From Apostichopus japonicus (taxonomy: Eukaryota; Echinodermata; Holothuroidea; Aspidochirotida; Stichopodidae), in assembly GCF_037975245.1 (NCBI RefSeq), contig NC_092580.1, positions 35,001,001-35,065,000 on the forward strand: 64,000 bases of DNA, in the 5' to 3' direction. A program made the translations under genes and the position numbers. This document shows positions 38,453-53,168 of this stretch, piece after piece (position 1 is the first letter of the stretch; the number at the start of each line of letters is the position of its first letter). Below the pieces are notes generated by a model. The model worked only from the letters and a program-made list of their open reading frames with translations, was not told where the DNA came from and did not search any database.

Positions 38453-38952
38453 TAATACTTTTTACACTATTAAGATCATGCAGACATTTCTGACGTTCAT
38501 AAACAGACATTGAATGCGTAGACATAGCATACTAAACAACTAGGAACGTGGTTACTAAATCGGAACCACACTATGTGTTAATGATGTTTAGTCGGTATAG
38601 CTTGAGTGTAGGAGTCCTTGTTGCTCACTATATTGACCATATGTTGTAGTGGGAATCTTTGCCATGTAGGCATATTATTTGGTCTCCCTCAATATGTGCT
38701 TAATCGAACTTTCCAACATCATGCGTGTAATCTTGTCAAAGGATAAGTCCGAGAAAATGCAGATGGTAACACGGAGTGCTTCTTGGTAGACTCAAATAAT
38801 TATGTATCGCTGATATTTCTGATTACGATGAAAAGTGTAGACAAACACCACATGTAGTAGCGTATAAGGGTCATTAGAATTGAATGTCCATGTACCTTTG
38901 ACAAACTTTGCTTTATCGTGGAATTACTTTCACCGAGACCGCAAATCAATAG

Positions 38953-38955
<3 letters not shown>
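38453..38955. other. Intron 1 non-coding stretch between TA tracts
   Basis: Nothing is recognised between the TA tract at 38407 and the TA tract next to SINE copy 1. Confidence 0.55.

Positions 38956-39000
<45 letters not shown>
38956..39000. repeat. TA microsatellite at the tail of SINE copy 1
   Basis: This pure TA tract lies directly at the 3' (tail) side of the minus-strand SINE, and may be the SINE tail. Confidence 0.9.
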
Positions 39001-39006
<6 letters not shown>

Positions 39007-39179
39007 GAAAATCGTAATGAGTTGGAAAATCAAGAACAGTGAAAAAACTTTCAGCCTCCACCGGGATTCGAACCACGGGCCTTCCTCTCTGTACGCGGAC
39101 ACCCTAACCACTAGGCTATGGACGCTGATTGTATGTCCAGAGGTTCGAAACCGGTAAGGAAGGTCGTAATTCCACTGTA
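39001..39179 (-). mobile_element. tRNA-derived SINE, copy 1
   Basis: Read on the minus strand, it has an A box (TAGCCTAGTGGTTAGGG) and a B box (GGTTCGAATCCC) at tRNA spacing, with an anticodon-arm-like TCCGCGTACAGAG between them. A tRNA-unrelated tail (GAGGCTGAAAGTTTTTTCAC...) ends in a TA tract. The T stem is imperfect, so it is not a functional tRNA. A 45 bp leader containing GGTTTCGAACC precedes the tRNA-like head. It differs from copy 2 at five of 179 positions. Confidence 0.85.
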
Positions 39180-39370
39180 GGCGTCTGTCACCTGTATCGA
39201 ACAATACTAGTTCTGTTTTTGGTGACATATTTTGCCTTCTCTAGAGATCAAACATGATGCTAACCAACTCGAAGCATTTGTGATTCCTAAAGCCGGATCT
39301 CGAAAGAGATACTTTGAACAGACTTTATGTTAATGCAATGGAGGTAATCGACAAAGGCAAATGAATATAT

Positions 39371-40429
<1,059 letters not shown>

Positions 40430-41502
40430 ATCCCGTCGGTAGCGAAGTCAAATTTGATAGCCGAGGAGATGGCTTGGGTCGGTATGACGTCATGAATTTC
40501 CAGCGGGATCCCATAACAGGGTACTTTAACTACGAGCCTATCGGAGAGTGGTCTGCGTCGTACGGACTACAGATGCAAAGCGATAAAATAACATTCCATC
40601 CTAGCGTGTACACTGATCCCGGTGAATCATTGCCCGCATCTAAATGTAGCTTACCTTGCAATAGAGGAGAATACAAAGACATACAAGAAGAAAAATGTTG
40701 TTGGGTTTGCCTTAAGTGCAAACCATGGGCGTATTTACAGGATGAACTTACATGCATAGAGTGCCCACTAGGTTTCTGGCCTAACGAGGATTTATCGGCT
40801 TGTTACGCTTTGCCAAAGGAACACGTCAGTTTGTGGGAGTTCCATGGTATTCCGGTAGCTATTTCAATGGCTGGAATGATCGCTACTTTATTCGTATTTG
40901 TGGTGTTTATCAAACATAACCACACGCCAATAGTAAAAGCATCGAGTAGGGAGCTCAGCTATCTTCTCTTGACGGGTATTTTCCTTTGTTATTTAATGTC
41001 CTTTATTTTACTATCAAAACCATCAGAGACAGTTTGTTCTTTACAGAGGTTAGGACTGGGTGCTTCATTTTGTATATGTTTCTCGGCACTTTTAACAAGA
41101 ACTAATCGGATATCAAGGATATTTAACAGTGCCTCACGGAGCGCACAGAGGCCAAAGTACATCAGTCCTAAATCACAGTTACTTATATGCTTAGTATTAA
41201 TCAGCGTACAAATCATTGGTGAACTGGTTTGGTTGGTTGTTCATCCACCACAAGAAGTAGTTAAGCATTCATCCGATAGGAGCGAAGCAAGATTAACTTG
41301 TAGCATCAGCGACATTGATCTTGTCATATCGTTGGTATATGATATGCTTTTAATTGTGCTATGCACCCTCTACGCTTTTAAATCCAGGAAGATTCCAGAG
41401 AACTTCAACGAAGCCAAGTTCATTGCTTTCACTATGTACACTACATGTGTGATATGGCTAGCTTTCCTACCAGTCTTTATAGTGACCAACGAATACTTTA
41501 AA
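40430..41502 (+). CDS. GRM2/3-like: Group II metabotropic glutamate receptor, exon 2 (end of ligand domain, cysteine-rich domain, TM1-TM6)
   Basis: Exon 2 encodes residues 438-795. The acceptor CATTATCAG ends at 40429; its first two bases complete codon 438 as Asp, giving DPVGSEVKFD, the expected end of the ligand domain (GDGLGRYDVMNFQ). The cysteine-rich domain has the nine family cysteines C510, C514, C527, C528, C531, C534, C546, C549 and C562. Hydrophobic spans fit TM1 about 579-599, TM2 612-632, TM3 642-660, TM4 688-708, TM5 733-753 and TM6 768-790. C640 and C728 are placed to form the conserved extracellular disulfide. RTNRISRIF in loop 2 and PENFNEAKFIAFTMYTTC around loop 3 are the conserved G-protein-coupling segments of the family. 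The exon ends in phase 0 after Lys795, with donor GTGAGT at 41503. A second, stronger-looking acceptor ends at 40365 but would shift the frame. Confidence 0.95.
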
Positions 41503-41941
41503 GTGAGTATATGAACCTAGTGGAGAGTGAGCATAGAGTGGCGAAGTGAGGGCGAAGTGAGGGTAGTGTAGGATCCACCACTCACAAAGAAGGGCGCCAT
41601 ATGTACGTGGTCCGAGATGGTATAAGGAGGTGGTTTAGTACTGCATTCCTAATCAGAGTCAAGATAATTGGAGAACAGGATATGCATCCTGGATTTTGAC
41701 CTCACATGTGACTTTCAACTCAGATAAAATCATAATACATCATAATTTGTTTATCTACACAATGTTTGGTATGATTCCTCTTGTTTGACGAGAAATTATT
41801 TCATTTTAGGGGGTGGGGTGGTGTGGGTCATTGATTATTTAAGAGTGTGAACAAGTGCTTGGACGAGTATGCAGGAATCGCAAAGATCCCAATGGTCCTA
41901 TTGTAACTTTGACACTCTTAATTTTTGCTTTTATCTCCAAG

Positions 41942-42194
41942 ATTCAGACAACAACCCTGTGCATCTCTGTTAGTCTTAGTGCAACGGTTGCTCTTTGCTG
42001 TCTCTTTGTACCCAAAGTGTACATCATCGTCTTCCAGCCTCACAAGAATGTCCGCTCCCTCCGTTCGACTTCCACAAGAAGGTCTTATCTTGACACAGCT
42101 AATCAAAGATCTCGTGGTGACTTCAGCACTAATTCCCTCCATGGCCAACCAGTTGCCGTACACAACGGAAAAGACCAGAATATAATGAACCCAG
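41942..42194 (+). CDS. GRM2/3-like: Group II metabotropic glutamate receptor, exon 3 (TM7 and proximal tail)
   Basis: Exon 3 encodes residues 796-879 plus the first base of codon 880. The acceptor is TTTTATCTCCAAG ending at 41941. The reading IQTTTLCISVSLSATVAL is TM7 (about 796-822), followed by PKVYIIVFQPHKNVRS. The Cys-Ile-Ser-Val-Ser run and FQPHKNV resemble group II receptors (CVSVSLS, FQPQKNV) more than group III. The tail is rich in Arg and Ser (RSTSTRRSYLDTANQRSRG), so it is a plausible cytosolic phosphorylation region. AAGATTCAG at the acceptor forms a tandem site, so Ile796-Gln797 could be optional. The donor is CCAG/GTACGT at 42195. If it is not used, the frame runs into the ATC tract and would add a long His/Arg-rich stretch. 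Confidence 0.9.
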
Positions 42195-42199
42195 GTACG

Positions 42200-42651
<452 letters not shown>

Positions 42652-43875
42652 AAAGATGTAGAGACGAAATACCCGTCTTCTATTTACAAGCTTTCAGTAG
42701 CATGATGGGCTCTGTAAATATTGTTTACAGTTTGAAAGTAAGACATGATAATTAGAAGTTAAAGCCCGAGGTCGGTTTGCAACATCCCAAGGGTGATAAC
42801 TAATTGGAAACGCACACAATTAGAGCATCAGATAAAAACTGTAACAGACTGATATATTACTTCACTGGGCCATCATTGTGCCTCTTTGAATGCCTCGACT
42901 CGCCCGAAATCCTGCTGGCTCCAGTATTATTTAAGACTCCCTTACTAGATCGTATACAGTAAAGGAGATTTAGCGTCATACACTTGCCTTTAAGTATTAG
43001 TTGGATAAATTAATCTGAGCAAAAGACGTATTGCTCATGGCTTAAATATTTAACGACAAACGAAATGACGAGAGGTTTGAAGCTGGTCATTTTTCAACTG
43101 TATGAATAACAAGTGCACTGCAACATGTAAAGTAATCCTCGTTCTTCTACAGATATTAACACGGAGTCCTATTATACATAATAAATAAATGATAGGTCAG
43201 ATTTCAGAAACCAAACGAATGGACATGTACATTTAGTTATATTTAAAAAAAAAGGTGTAATATTGTGTGTATCTGGGTCGGGTGACAATTGCAATATTAG
43301 TAACACAGCTAACACATCCGACAGTCGTTTAGTTATCTCATCAGGTAACTCGAGATATCATGGTACAATAATATAGGGCGAGGGTGGGCTGGGGGTATGA
43401 GTGTTGTGTGGTGGGGTTATTGGTGAGTACTCACCAATCACGTCCTTAGACGTCAACTACATAATATTGAGCTACCTTTAAACAAGTTACCCGGTAAAAT
43501 TCCAGGGATTACTCGACATATACACACATGATGATTGACTCCATTTAGCAGGTATAATAGCCAGGTGAGGCCTGGGCACAGTGCTTCCTCTCCCACAGAA
43601 ACGGGGACGGCCAAACAATTGACAAATTAAAACGTAAATAGCCATGCTATATATGTGCTCGTTGCCCGACTTGTTTATACAGTAAGATGTGATATGCTTC
43701 CCAGAAGGTTTCCTCATTAGCCACAATAAGTATCAAACAAGATTTCCATGAACAGGTTAACTTTGTGTCGATGATTGGCACTTCAGTACGTCGAACTGTT
43801 GTCATATATCATTTTTTGATTGGTGTTTACGAATGTCAGTGAGAGACGTCAACTGTTGCATTCTGAGGCATAGTT
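42652..43875. other. Intron 3 non-coding stretch
   Basis: It contains a G-rich patch at 43376-43416. No exon is supported. Confidence 0.55.
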
Positions 43876-44558
43876 AGACTATAAAGCAGGTCTAACACCT
43901 ATAAGCCCTAACCACAGACTATTAATCAGGTCTAACACCTATAAGCCCTAACCATAGACTATTAATCAGGTCTAACAACTATAAGCCCTAACCATAGACT
44001 ATAAATCAGGTCTAACACCTATAAGCCCTAACCATAGACTATAAATCAGGTCTAACACCTATAAGCCCTAACCATAGACTATAAATCAGGTCTAACACCT
44101 ATAAGCCCTCACCATAGACTATAAATCAGGTCTAACACATATAAGCCCTAAACATAGACTATAAATCAGGTCTAACACATATAAGCCCTAACCATAGACT
44201 ATAAATCAGGTCTAACACCTATAAGCCCTAACCATAGACGATAAATAAGGTCTAACACCTATAAGCCCTAACCATAGACTATAAATCAGGTCTAACACCT
44301 ATAAGCCCTAACCATAGACTATAAATCAGGTCTAACACCTATAAGCCCTCACCATAGACTATAAATCAGGTCTAACACCTATAAGCCCTAACCATAGACT
44401 ATAAATCTGGTCTAACACCTATAAGCCCTAACCATAGACTATAAATCACGTCTAACACCTATAAGCCCTAACCATAGACTATAAATCAGGTCTAACACCT
44501 ATAAGCCCTACCCATAGCCCATAAATCAGGTCTAACACCTATAAGCCCTAACCATATA
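43876..44558. repeat. 40 bp tandem array in intron 3, about 17 units
   Basis: The unit is ATAAATCAGGTCTAACACCT, ATAAGCCCTAACCATAGACT. Units are very uniform; changes are single bases. Confidence 0.97.
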
Positions 44559-45065
44559 TATAACTAGCCGTAAACGCAAGGTTTTGCAAAGAAATCCTTT
44601 TTGTGAGGTTAGAGTTAAGGTTGCATTAGGGCAGCGGCCTACGTTTTGTAAATTCATGATCGGTACTATCTTTCAATGATATTAAACTAATTTTATAGTT
44701 TGATATTACACACTGACACACACTGACATAAGCTCACTAATCATACCAGGCTCATGGAGAGGGTGGTTGCGATTTAACGTAATCACAATTTCTACTATTA
44801 ACAAGCCAACAGTATATGTTGTCATTAAACTAATGACACAACATCCGCTAATTAGAAATTCTGTCTTTTTAATTCTCTGCCTCCTAAATGGTCAATGTTG
44901 TCAGTACCCCCCCCCCCACCCACCCCCTCCTCCTCATCCACGGAGTTTGGCTACGCGTCCGATTTGACATCCACAATTGAAGCACCGTAGGTAAACTTGT
45001 TAAAGTATGATTTCAGTAAATGTGTCCTAAAAATTGACCTTATTTTTCTCTCTCTTTGATTCCAG
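44559..45065. other. End of intron 3
   Basis: A C-rich tract is at about 44907-44930. The region ends in the polypyrimidine tract and acceptor of exon 4. Confidence 0.6.
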
Positions 45066-45148
45066 GCAAATTAACTGTGACGTTTAATTCTGTAGTTGCT
45101 CAACCAGAACCTCAGACTGACGTGGAGACTAGTCAGGCTTATCTTTAA
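45066..45148 (+). CDS. GRM2/3-like: Group II metabotropic glutamate receptor, exon 4 (C-terminal tail and stop)
   Basis: This short last exon encodes residues 880-906. The acceptor TCTCTCTCTTTGATTCCAG ends at 45065. Phase 1 from exon 3 is completed as Gly880, and the frame then reads KLTVTFNSVVAQPEP and ends at TAA 45146-45148. The final residues TSQAYL leave hydrophobic residues at positions 0 and -2, which could suit a class II PDZ domain; that is speculation. The tail totals about 80 residues, as in group II receptors and much shorter than mGlu1/5. Evidence is the strong acceptor, the exact phase match and the plausible final length; there is no homology to lean on for the tail itself. An extra or alternative 3' exon beyond the window cannot be excluded. 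Confidence 0.75.
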
Positions 45149-45509
45149 TTTGTGTTCTTTGTTGGTCAAAATATAACTCAAGCAAAATATGTGATTCCTA
45201 GTCTAACAGTGAAGAAACAATTTGCTCGTTTTAAAGAGCGTCTAATGTGCAGTGCAAAATCTACGTATGCCATGGACTGGACATGTATTCAATACACCTT
45301 TTCCAGTAGTGTCCCTTTCTTGGAGGGAGGGGGGGGGGTTCATACTAAGCTCTGTGATTGCAGTGACTAATCTGACATTAGATGAACATTTGGTTGATTT
45401 GTAGAATGAGATCTTACCACGCAACATGTTACTTAAAACATTGAATGAAGGTTTTGATGTGTTCTGCCAATCCATACAATTTGATGTTTGAATAACATCA
45501 TAAAAATAC
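45149..45509 (+). other. Probable 3' untranslated start of the receptor gene
   Basis: This follows the stop codon. It has a G-run (45326-45339) and no canonical poly(A) signal. The 50 bp array begins immediately after, so the transcript either ends at a non-canonical signal or runs through the array. Confidence 0.4.
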
Positions 45510-47160
45510 AGCAATGAGGACAAACCTGCCAGAACTGTGTGTACTAGTATATATGGTACAGTAATGAGGACAAACCTGCCAGAACTGTGTGTACTAGTAT
45601 ATATGGTACAGCAATGAGGACAAACCTGCCAGAACTGTGTGTACTAGTATATATGATACAGCAATGAGGACAAACCTGCCAGAACTGTGTGTACTAGTGT
45701 ATATGATACAGCAATGAGGACAAACCTGCCAGAACTGTGTGTACTAGTATATATGGTACGTAATGAGGACAAACCTGCCAGAACTGTGTGTACTAGTATA
45801 TATGGTACGTAATGAGGACAAACCTGCCAGAACTGTGTGTACTAGTATATATGATACAGCAATGAGGACAAACCTGTCAGAACTGTGTGTACTAGTATAT
45901 ATGGTACGTAATGAGGACAACCTGCCAGAACTGTGTGTACTAGTATACATGGTACAGCAATGAGGACAAACCTGCCAGAACTGTGTGTACTAGTATATAT
46001 GGTACGTAATGAGGACAACCTGCCAGAACTGTGTGTACTAGTATATATGGTACAGCAATGAGGACAAACCTGCCAGAACTGTGTGTACTAGCATATGTGG
46101 TACAGCAATATGGACAAACCTGCCAGAACTGTGTTTACTAGTATACATGGTACAGCAATGAGGACAAACCTGCCAGAACTGTGTGTACTAGAATATATGG
46201 TACAGCAATGAGGACAAACCTGCCAGAACTGTGTGTACTAGTATATATGGTACAGCAATGAGGACAAACCTGCCAGAACTGTGTTTACTAGTATATATGG
46301 TACAGCAATGAGGACAAACCTGCCAGAACTGTGTTTACTAGTATATATGGTACAGCAATGAGGACAAACCTGCCAGAACTGTGTGTACTAGTATATGTGG
46401 TACAGCAATGAGGACAAACCTGCCAGAACTGTGTTTACTAGTATATATGGTACAGAAATGAGGACAAACCTGCCAGAACTGTGTTTACTAGTATACATGG
46501 TACAGCAATGAGGACAAACCTGCCAGAACTGTGTGTACTAGTATATATGGTACAGCAATGAGGACAAACCTGCCAGAACTGTGTTTACTAGTATATATGG
46601 TACAGCAATGAGGACAAACCTGCCAGAACTGTGTTTACTAGTATATATGGTACAGCAATGAGGACAAACCTGCCAGAACTGTGTGTACTAGTATATATGC
46701 TACAACAATGAGGACAAACCTGCCAGAACTGTGTGTACTAGTATATATGGTACAGCAATGAGGACAAACCTGCCAGAACTGTGTGTACTAGTATATATGG
46801 TACAGCAATGAGGGCAAACCTGTCAGAACTGTGTGTACTAGTATATATGGTACGTAATGAGGACAACCTGCCAGAACTGTGTGTACAAGTATATATGGTA
46901 CAGCAATGAGGACAAACCTGCCAGAACTGTGTTTACTAGTATATATGGTACAGTAATGAGGACAAACCTGCCAGAACTGTGTGTACTAGTATATATGATA
47001 CAGCAATGAGGACAATCCTGCCAGAACTGTGTGTACTAGTATACATAATGCAGTTATGAAGACAAAACTACCATAAATGTGTGCACTAGTATACATTGTA
47101 CAGCAATGAGGACAAAACTACCATAAATGTGTGCACTAGTATACATTGTACAGCAATGAA
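45510..47160. repeat. 50 bp tandem array just downstream of the receptor gene, about 33 units
   Basis: The unit is CAATGAGGACAAACCTGCCA, GAACTGTGTGTACTAGTATA, TATGGTACAG, with a GTACGTAATG variant one base shorter. The last three units (47040-47160) are diverged (AAAACTACCATAAATG). Confidence 0.97.
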
Positions 47161-49374
47161 TACTAAGTGTAATGATCGTGTGTGCATTAGTATAAAGCAA
47201 AACGGGATTATGAAGGCCTGTAAATACTATGCCTAGTATTGACGCGCATGTACCTGAGATTCTTGGGAAGAACTCAAGATTGGAGATTAAAGAAAAATGA
47301 AACTTAATATGTAACCTGTAAGCACCTTTCATATTATAACAAGACTTCGAGGTGTAGTGAAGAATATTATTGTTTAATTTCCTTGTATCAGGATCGTTCC
47401 ATCAATAACGGATATTGCATAAATGGTTTACAGGGTAAAAATAACCTATATTATCCTTATTATTAATTATGAACAGTTTTCTATAGTTGAGCTGGTACTT
47501 TGTATATTATGATCAGAATAATAAAAGAAATGTATTTTATTACATAAAAATGTAAGCTTATAAATATGCCGGGAGCATTTATGTAATATTAATGTAAATA
47601 CTTATATTGAGATAAGTGAACTCAGTAGGATATGATACGCCTATATTTTTTATGAAAACCACAATAACAGGGTGTTTGTAAAAAGTTGTATAGTTATTTA
47701 ATTGCGCATGCCCGAAGGGTGATGTCGCTGTACTGTAATTTCGATCTAATTGGCTTCATGAAATGAAATATATTAAAAAGCTTGTCTATCGCTAGGTGAT
47801 TAAGACATTAAAATTGCCCGTGTGAAAGACCGCAAATGTAGCATCGATAAATTAGGGCCAACAGTTAACAACACAGCACGAATTAGAAGTCAGCTTTATA
47901 TTATTATATTTTTAATATGGAGGGCGTGTATCTGCAATTAGAATGTTTACCTGTTTTTATTTCTTGAATTTTGTTGGCTGGTGAGATGGATCAATATCTA
48001 TAGTCATTTAGAGAATAGAAGATCAATAATTTATTATTTAACTTCGAAATCTCATTTATTCGTGTAATGTTGCTTGTATCCACACTGATTACAAATTACA
48101 AACTAAATGTTGAACAGTCCCCCTTCAAGTACCAGAAACAATTAAAGGTGCGTATCATCAGCCTGTGGGTTCTTTAGAATCCCTCAATTATCGTAGGCGC
48201 ATTTAGAATCAGTAAACGAGATAACGTGTTCTGGGAAGATCACGAGGCATGAACTGTGCGTGAATTGTGCGTGAATTGCGGTTTTGTTTTCGTCGCTACA
48301 GAGATCATGTATACGTCACAAACCCTGTGCTTTTCCATCCGCCATCTAGAGTAGATTTAGTGTAGCTCTCTACGAAGGCATTATATACTTAGGAAGGAAT
48401 ATGAAGGAAACTGTAATGTATACAATTATCATAACCAAGACTATAAAAGATAATTCAAATTCTACATGACTAACATGATGTTGAGGAATCACTTGGAAAT
48501 TTAAATTGTCAACACAATTTTCAAATCTTCTGACACGTTTCAAAAAATAAAAAAAATGTGCAACTGGCTTGAAAATGGAGCAACACTCGTTCATTTTAAT
48601 GTGGTTTTCTCATTAATTGTTCACATATAAAACAGAACTGACTGGAGTCATAGCGGTACCGATGTGTGAGATGACCATTACAATGCATTTCAAACTCATT
48701 GCACATTAACAATTGCTCCTTAAGACGCAAATATATGTTTATGAGCGGGTTACAAGAATAAATGTCTCTAGATAGAACCTTATTGAACAGCAACTTTTAT
48801 ATAGATAATTCTTATTGATAAAATCTTCACGATATGGACCCTTGGCGAACGCCATTTTATAAAACTTGGAGATATCTATTCATCCGTCATCCCGCGAAAG
48901 TCACAGCTAATATCTGCAAAAGAAATCCATTACTTGGTCACCAAAGTAGCCAAAAGTATGGTCCATAATAAGCCACAAATCGGTGTAATTGGTTCCTAGC
49001 TATAATATGATATCTACACTTTAAATGAAAAAAAATCCTCAGAGACAATCACTACTTAGTCGATGTCTGAAGCAGGCTTCAGTTAATGTAACATCTCAGA
49101 CGATAGTAATCGACGATAACTGACACCTGAGTAATCAAACATTGATGTATAGCATCCAACGTGGGCAGCACTGGTTCTTGAAAACTACTTCAGTCTCAGT
49201 CTTCAGTCTCTTGCCATTTGACACTATATTTGAGGAGGACTCGCTGGGAGTTCACAACGATGCGCGCTTACGATATATATAATATGTCAGAACAAAGATT
49301 GACAAACTGGATGAGAAAAGGTTCAATCTTTCCAATCATTCAGTTGAAAATTTACTTGTTGCAGACATAAACCA
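47161..49374. other. Non-coding region
   Basis: A canonical AATAAA is at 47520-47525 and could end the receptor transcript if it reads through the 50 bp array; this is speculative. No gene is supported. Confidence 0.5.
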
Positions 49375-49860
49375 TCTCTAGGTTGATCGCGTACCGTAAG
49401 CAATAAACGAACATATCTAGGCTAATCCCTTAACATAACCATGCCATTATAAACCATATCTAGGCTAATCCCTTACTAGGCTAATCCCTTAACATAACCA
49501 TGCGATTGAAATCTCTTGCTTTATGCTTTGCTCTTGACCATGCAATTAATCTTTGCGTCAAACTCTTACTCCATAACCATCCAATTCACGTCTATTGGTT
49601 GATCCTTTATGATAAGCTATGCAAGTTTCATCTCTAGACTGTTCATCTACACTAAACGATACAATTGACATATCTAAGCTGATCCCTTCCTTGACAGCTC
49701 TAGGCTGATCACTTAATCTAAACCATGTCATTAACATCTCTGGGTTGATCCCTTACCCCAAACCATACAATTAACATCTCTAGGCTGATCACTTACTCTT
49801 AACCATGCAAATGACGTGTGAAGGTTGATCCCTTACCCTAAACTATGCCACTTAGCTGGA
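49375..49860. repeat. Degenerate tandem repeat of about 45-50 bp
   Basis: About ten diverged copies of ATCTCTAGGCTGATCCCTTA plus CCATAACCATGCAATTA occur with irregular spacing. This is an old decayed array. Confidence 0.75.
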
Positions 49861-51779
49861 TGGATGTCGGATAACAGCATGGTTTCTGTCTGGCTGAACT
49901 CTCGCCCACTAATGTTTCTTCAACAGCGTCCTCTATTAACCAAATTCACGCTACTTCATGAACCAAGATCTGATTTCCGTGGTCGGTAAATTAGTTTATC
50001 AAGTGGCATAATGTTTGGCCTAGGACTACAATGTTGTTGCTTTTTCCTGATTTTGTGTTTGCTATCCTTAAATTTTATTTTCAAAGTTCCTTCGATGGGA
50101 GATAATTGAAAACGTAACTTTTGGAAAGTACCAGAGACGTATATAAATATCGCAAACTCACACATATCCACGGCACAGTACCAGAGACGTATATAAATAT
50201 CGCAAACTCACACATATCCACGGCACAGTAGTCATATGTATCTAGCCTTAAAAAGAATCGACTCTTTATTATCACTACTGCATTCTTACATAGACCTCTT
50301 CTGGAAAGTCTTCTAGTTAATAGTGCAAAATGCTTTACTCTTTGGCTCCACTGTTTTGGAATCTGCTTTTGACATGCCTAAGCTTTTCAAGAAATATAGG
50401 TGGCAGAATAGCTTTCTTGTGGGGAGCATTAGATTTTTTGTTAAATATGAGGCCTTTTGCCCAGTTTTTACCTTATTCACAACAACTCCCAAATAAAAAC
50501 ATTCGGCTTGTATGGTTAGATTTGTAACGTTTACAGTGTATATTACTAAGGGCAAATTGTGTTGAATGACATCTAATGGTGCTCTGTTGTTATATGGAGC
50601 TAAACGGTTATTGGTTGAGTTTATACAACACGGATTAACATCAACATTCAGGCATGCACTAAGGAACCTAATTTGAATGGAAATATAATAGGTAAATATC
50701 TTCAACCTTGGATTAACTGTAAAACAGTACTAGAACCAACTTTTTTATACTAAAACCATCCTGTACCACAGATACACGCACGCATGTACACACTTTACGT
50801 TCTTTACTTCAACCTCAACAATATTATAGTGGTACTTAATGTTACAGCCCAATCTTGGACAGACAGTGCATTGGTTTATTGCCCAACAATAAACTATATC
50901 AATGCGCATGCGTATATCCATCTGTAAGATTTAGTCTGTTTAAAAGTACCAAACCGCAATTAGAACAGTGTACGTCCGCCTAAAATGTTAACCATTGTAG
51001 GAATATAGTCCTAAATGGAAGTGACTTTTTGGGTATGTTTTCAGTAAACATAATTCTTTTTGATACTTCAATGAAGCACACTACCTGACTACTGATGCTC
51101 TAAACATTGATTGAAGGAGGATTGAAGGTGATTTACGGCGTTTCTGAAACGTGTGGGTGAAACAGCACATAAATCTGCACGGTCACTGTGTGGTAATCTC
51201 AACGTGCAATATTAGCTTAAATAATCAACTATCATATGGTAGGGAGGGCATGACAATTTAAAACTTATATCAATGCTCTAGCGGCCTGGACAGTGAGGAA
51301 ATTAATTTGTAATTCAATGGAGCAATTAATTGTGGTATGATTCCTACAGCTGAGGCAGTTATCGGTAGGTGTTCGTCCATTGCTGTCAATAACTTGATAA
51401 GAATGAGTCGACTGGAGAGTGTTGTATTGGCTATCAGAATAAAATAATTGATTCGCAGATTAGTAAACTTAGGAGAGCTTTATCGTTCTTACACGTTTGA
51501 AGTGTAAAATATTATTATACTGACTAGTCATCAAATACGAAGTGCTTTCAGAGTGATATTATAATAATTCAAATGTATTACGTGTGTCGAAGTCCTGAAC
51601 GTGAAATGGCCATATTTATACTCGAAAAGATGTTTATAATTAGGTATTTTAAATTTGATTTTATATTGCGTGAAGGCAATATAAACCTAACATACCCTGA
51701 AATTGAGTGAAGGCGTTGTACACCCAACATACCATGCAGGCACCTGAAAATACAGGGGAAGGTCCATACTGTCGTCAAA
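49861..51779. other. Non-coding region with a 50 bp duplication
   Basis: A perfect 50 bp duplication lies at 50128-50228 (CCAGAGACGTATATAAATAT at 50131 and 50181). A 130-codon minus-strand frame at 50313-50705 has no recognisable domain and no splice support. Confidence 0.6.
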
Positions 51780-53168
51780 TGCTCAGCCCTGTTCCTAAGT
51801 CTACCACCCTGTAGAATCCCATCTCAGCCCTGTTCCTAACTCTACCACCCTGTAGAATCCCATCTCAGCCCTGTTCCTAACTCTACCTCCCTGTAGAATC
51901 CCATCTCAGCCCTGTTCCTAACTCTACCACCCTGTAGAATCCCATCTCAGCCCTGTTCCTAACTCTACCTCCCTGTAGAATCCCATCTCAGCCCTGTTCC
52001 TAACTCTACCTCCCTGTAGAATCCCATCTCAGCCCTGTTCCTAACTCTACCTCCCTGTAGAATCCCATCTCGGCCCTGTTCCTAACTCTACCTCCCTGTA
52101 GAATCCCATCTCAGCCCTGTTCGTAGCTCTACCTCCCTGTAGAGTCCCATCTCAGCCCTGGTCCTAACTCTACCTCCCTGTAGAATCCAATCTCAGCCCT
52201 GTTCCTAACTCTACCTCTATGTAATCCTCAGCCCTGTTCCTAACTCTACCTCTATGTAATCCTCAGCCCTGTTCCTAACTCTACCTCCCTGTAGAATCCC
52301 ATCTCGGCCCTGTTCCTAACTCTACCACCCTGTAGAATCCCATCTCAGCCCTGTTCCTAGCTCTACCTCCCTGTAGAATTCCATCTCAGCCCTGTTCCTA
52401 ACTCTACCTCCCTGAAGAATCCCATCTCAGCCCTGTTCCTAACTCTACCTCCCGGTAGAATCTCAGTCCTGTTCCTAACTCTACCTCCCTGCATAATCCA
52501 TCTCAGCCCTGTTCCTAGCTCTACCTCCCTATTGAATCCCATCTCAGCCCTGTTCCTAGCTCTACCTCCCTATAGAATCCCATCTCATTCCTGTTCCTAG
52601 CCCTCCCTGTAGGATCCCATCTCATCCCTGTTCCTAACTCTTCCTCCCTGTAATCCTCAGCCCTGTTCCTAACTCTACCTCCTTTTAATCCTCAATCCTG
52701 TTCCTAACTCTATCTCCCTGTAGAATCCCATCTCAGCCCTGTTCCTAGCTCTACCTCCCTGTAGAATCACATCTCATCCATGTTCGTAGCTCTACCTCCC
52801 TATAGAATCCCATCTCAGCCCTGTTCCTAGCTCTACCTCCCTGTAGAATCCCATCTCAGCCCGTTTCCTAACTCTACCTCCCTGTAATACCCAGCCCTGT
52901 TCCTAATTTTACCTCCCTGTAGAATCCCATCTCGGCCCTGTTCCTAGCTCTACCTCCCTGTAGAATCCCATCTCAGCCCTGTTCCTAGCCCTACCTCCCT
53001 GTAGAATCCCATCTCAGCCCGTTTCCTAACTCTACCTCCCTATAATCCCCAGCCCTGTTCCTAACTCTACCTCCCTGTAGAATCCCATCTCGGCCCTGTT
53101 CCCAACTCTACCTCCCTGTAGAATCCCATCTCAGCCCTGTTCCTGGCTCTGCATACCTGTAGAATCCC
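51780..53168. repeat. 41 bp tandem array, about 34 units
   Basis: The unit is CTCAGCCCTGTTCCTAACTC, TACCTCCCTGTAGAATCCCA, T. It is CT-rich on the + strand, and several units are shortened by loss of TAGAATCCCATC. Confidence 0.97.

Noticed and set aside
43876-44558. Telomere-derived repeat (GCCCTAACC in each 40 bp unit)
   Set aside because: A single CCCTAA per unit within unrelated sequence; chance similarity is likelier.
50313-50705. 130-codon minus-strand frame
   Set aside because: No recognisable domain, signal or splice site, and an open frame also exists on the other strand; judged chance in AT-rich DNA.
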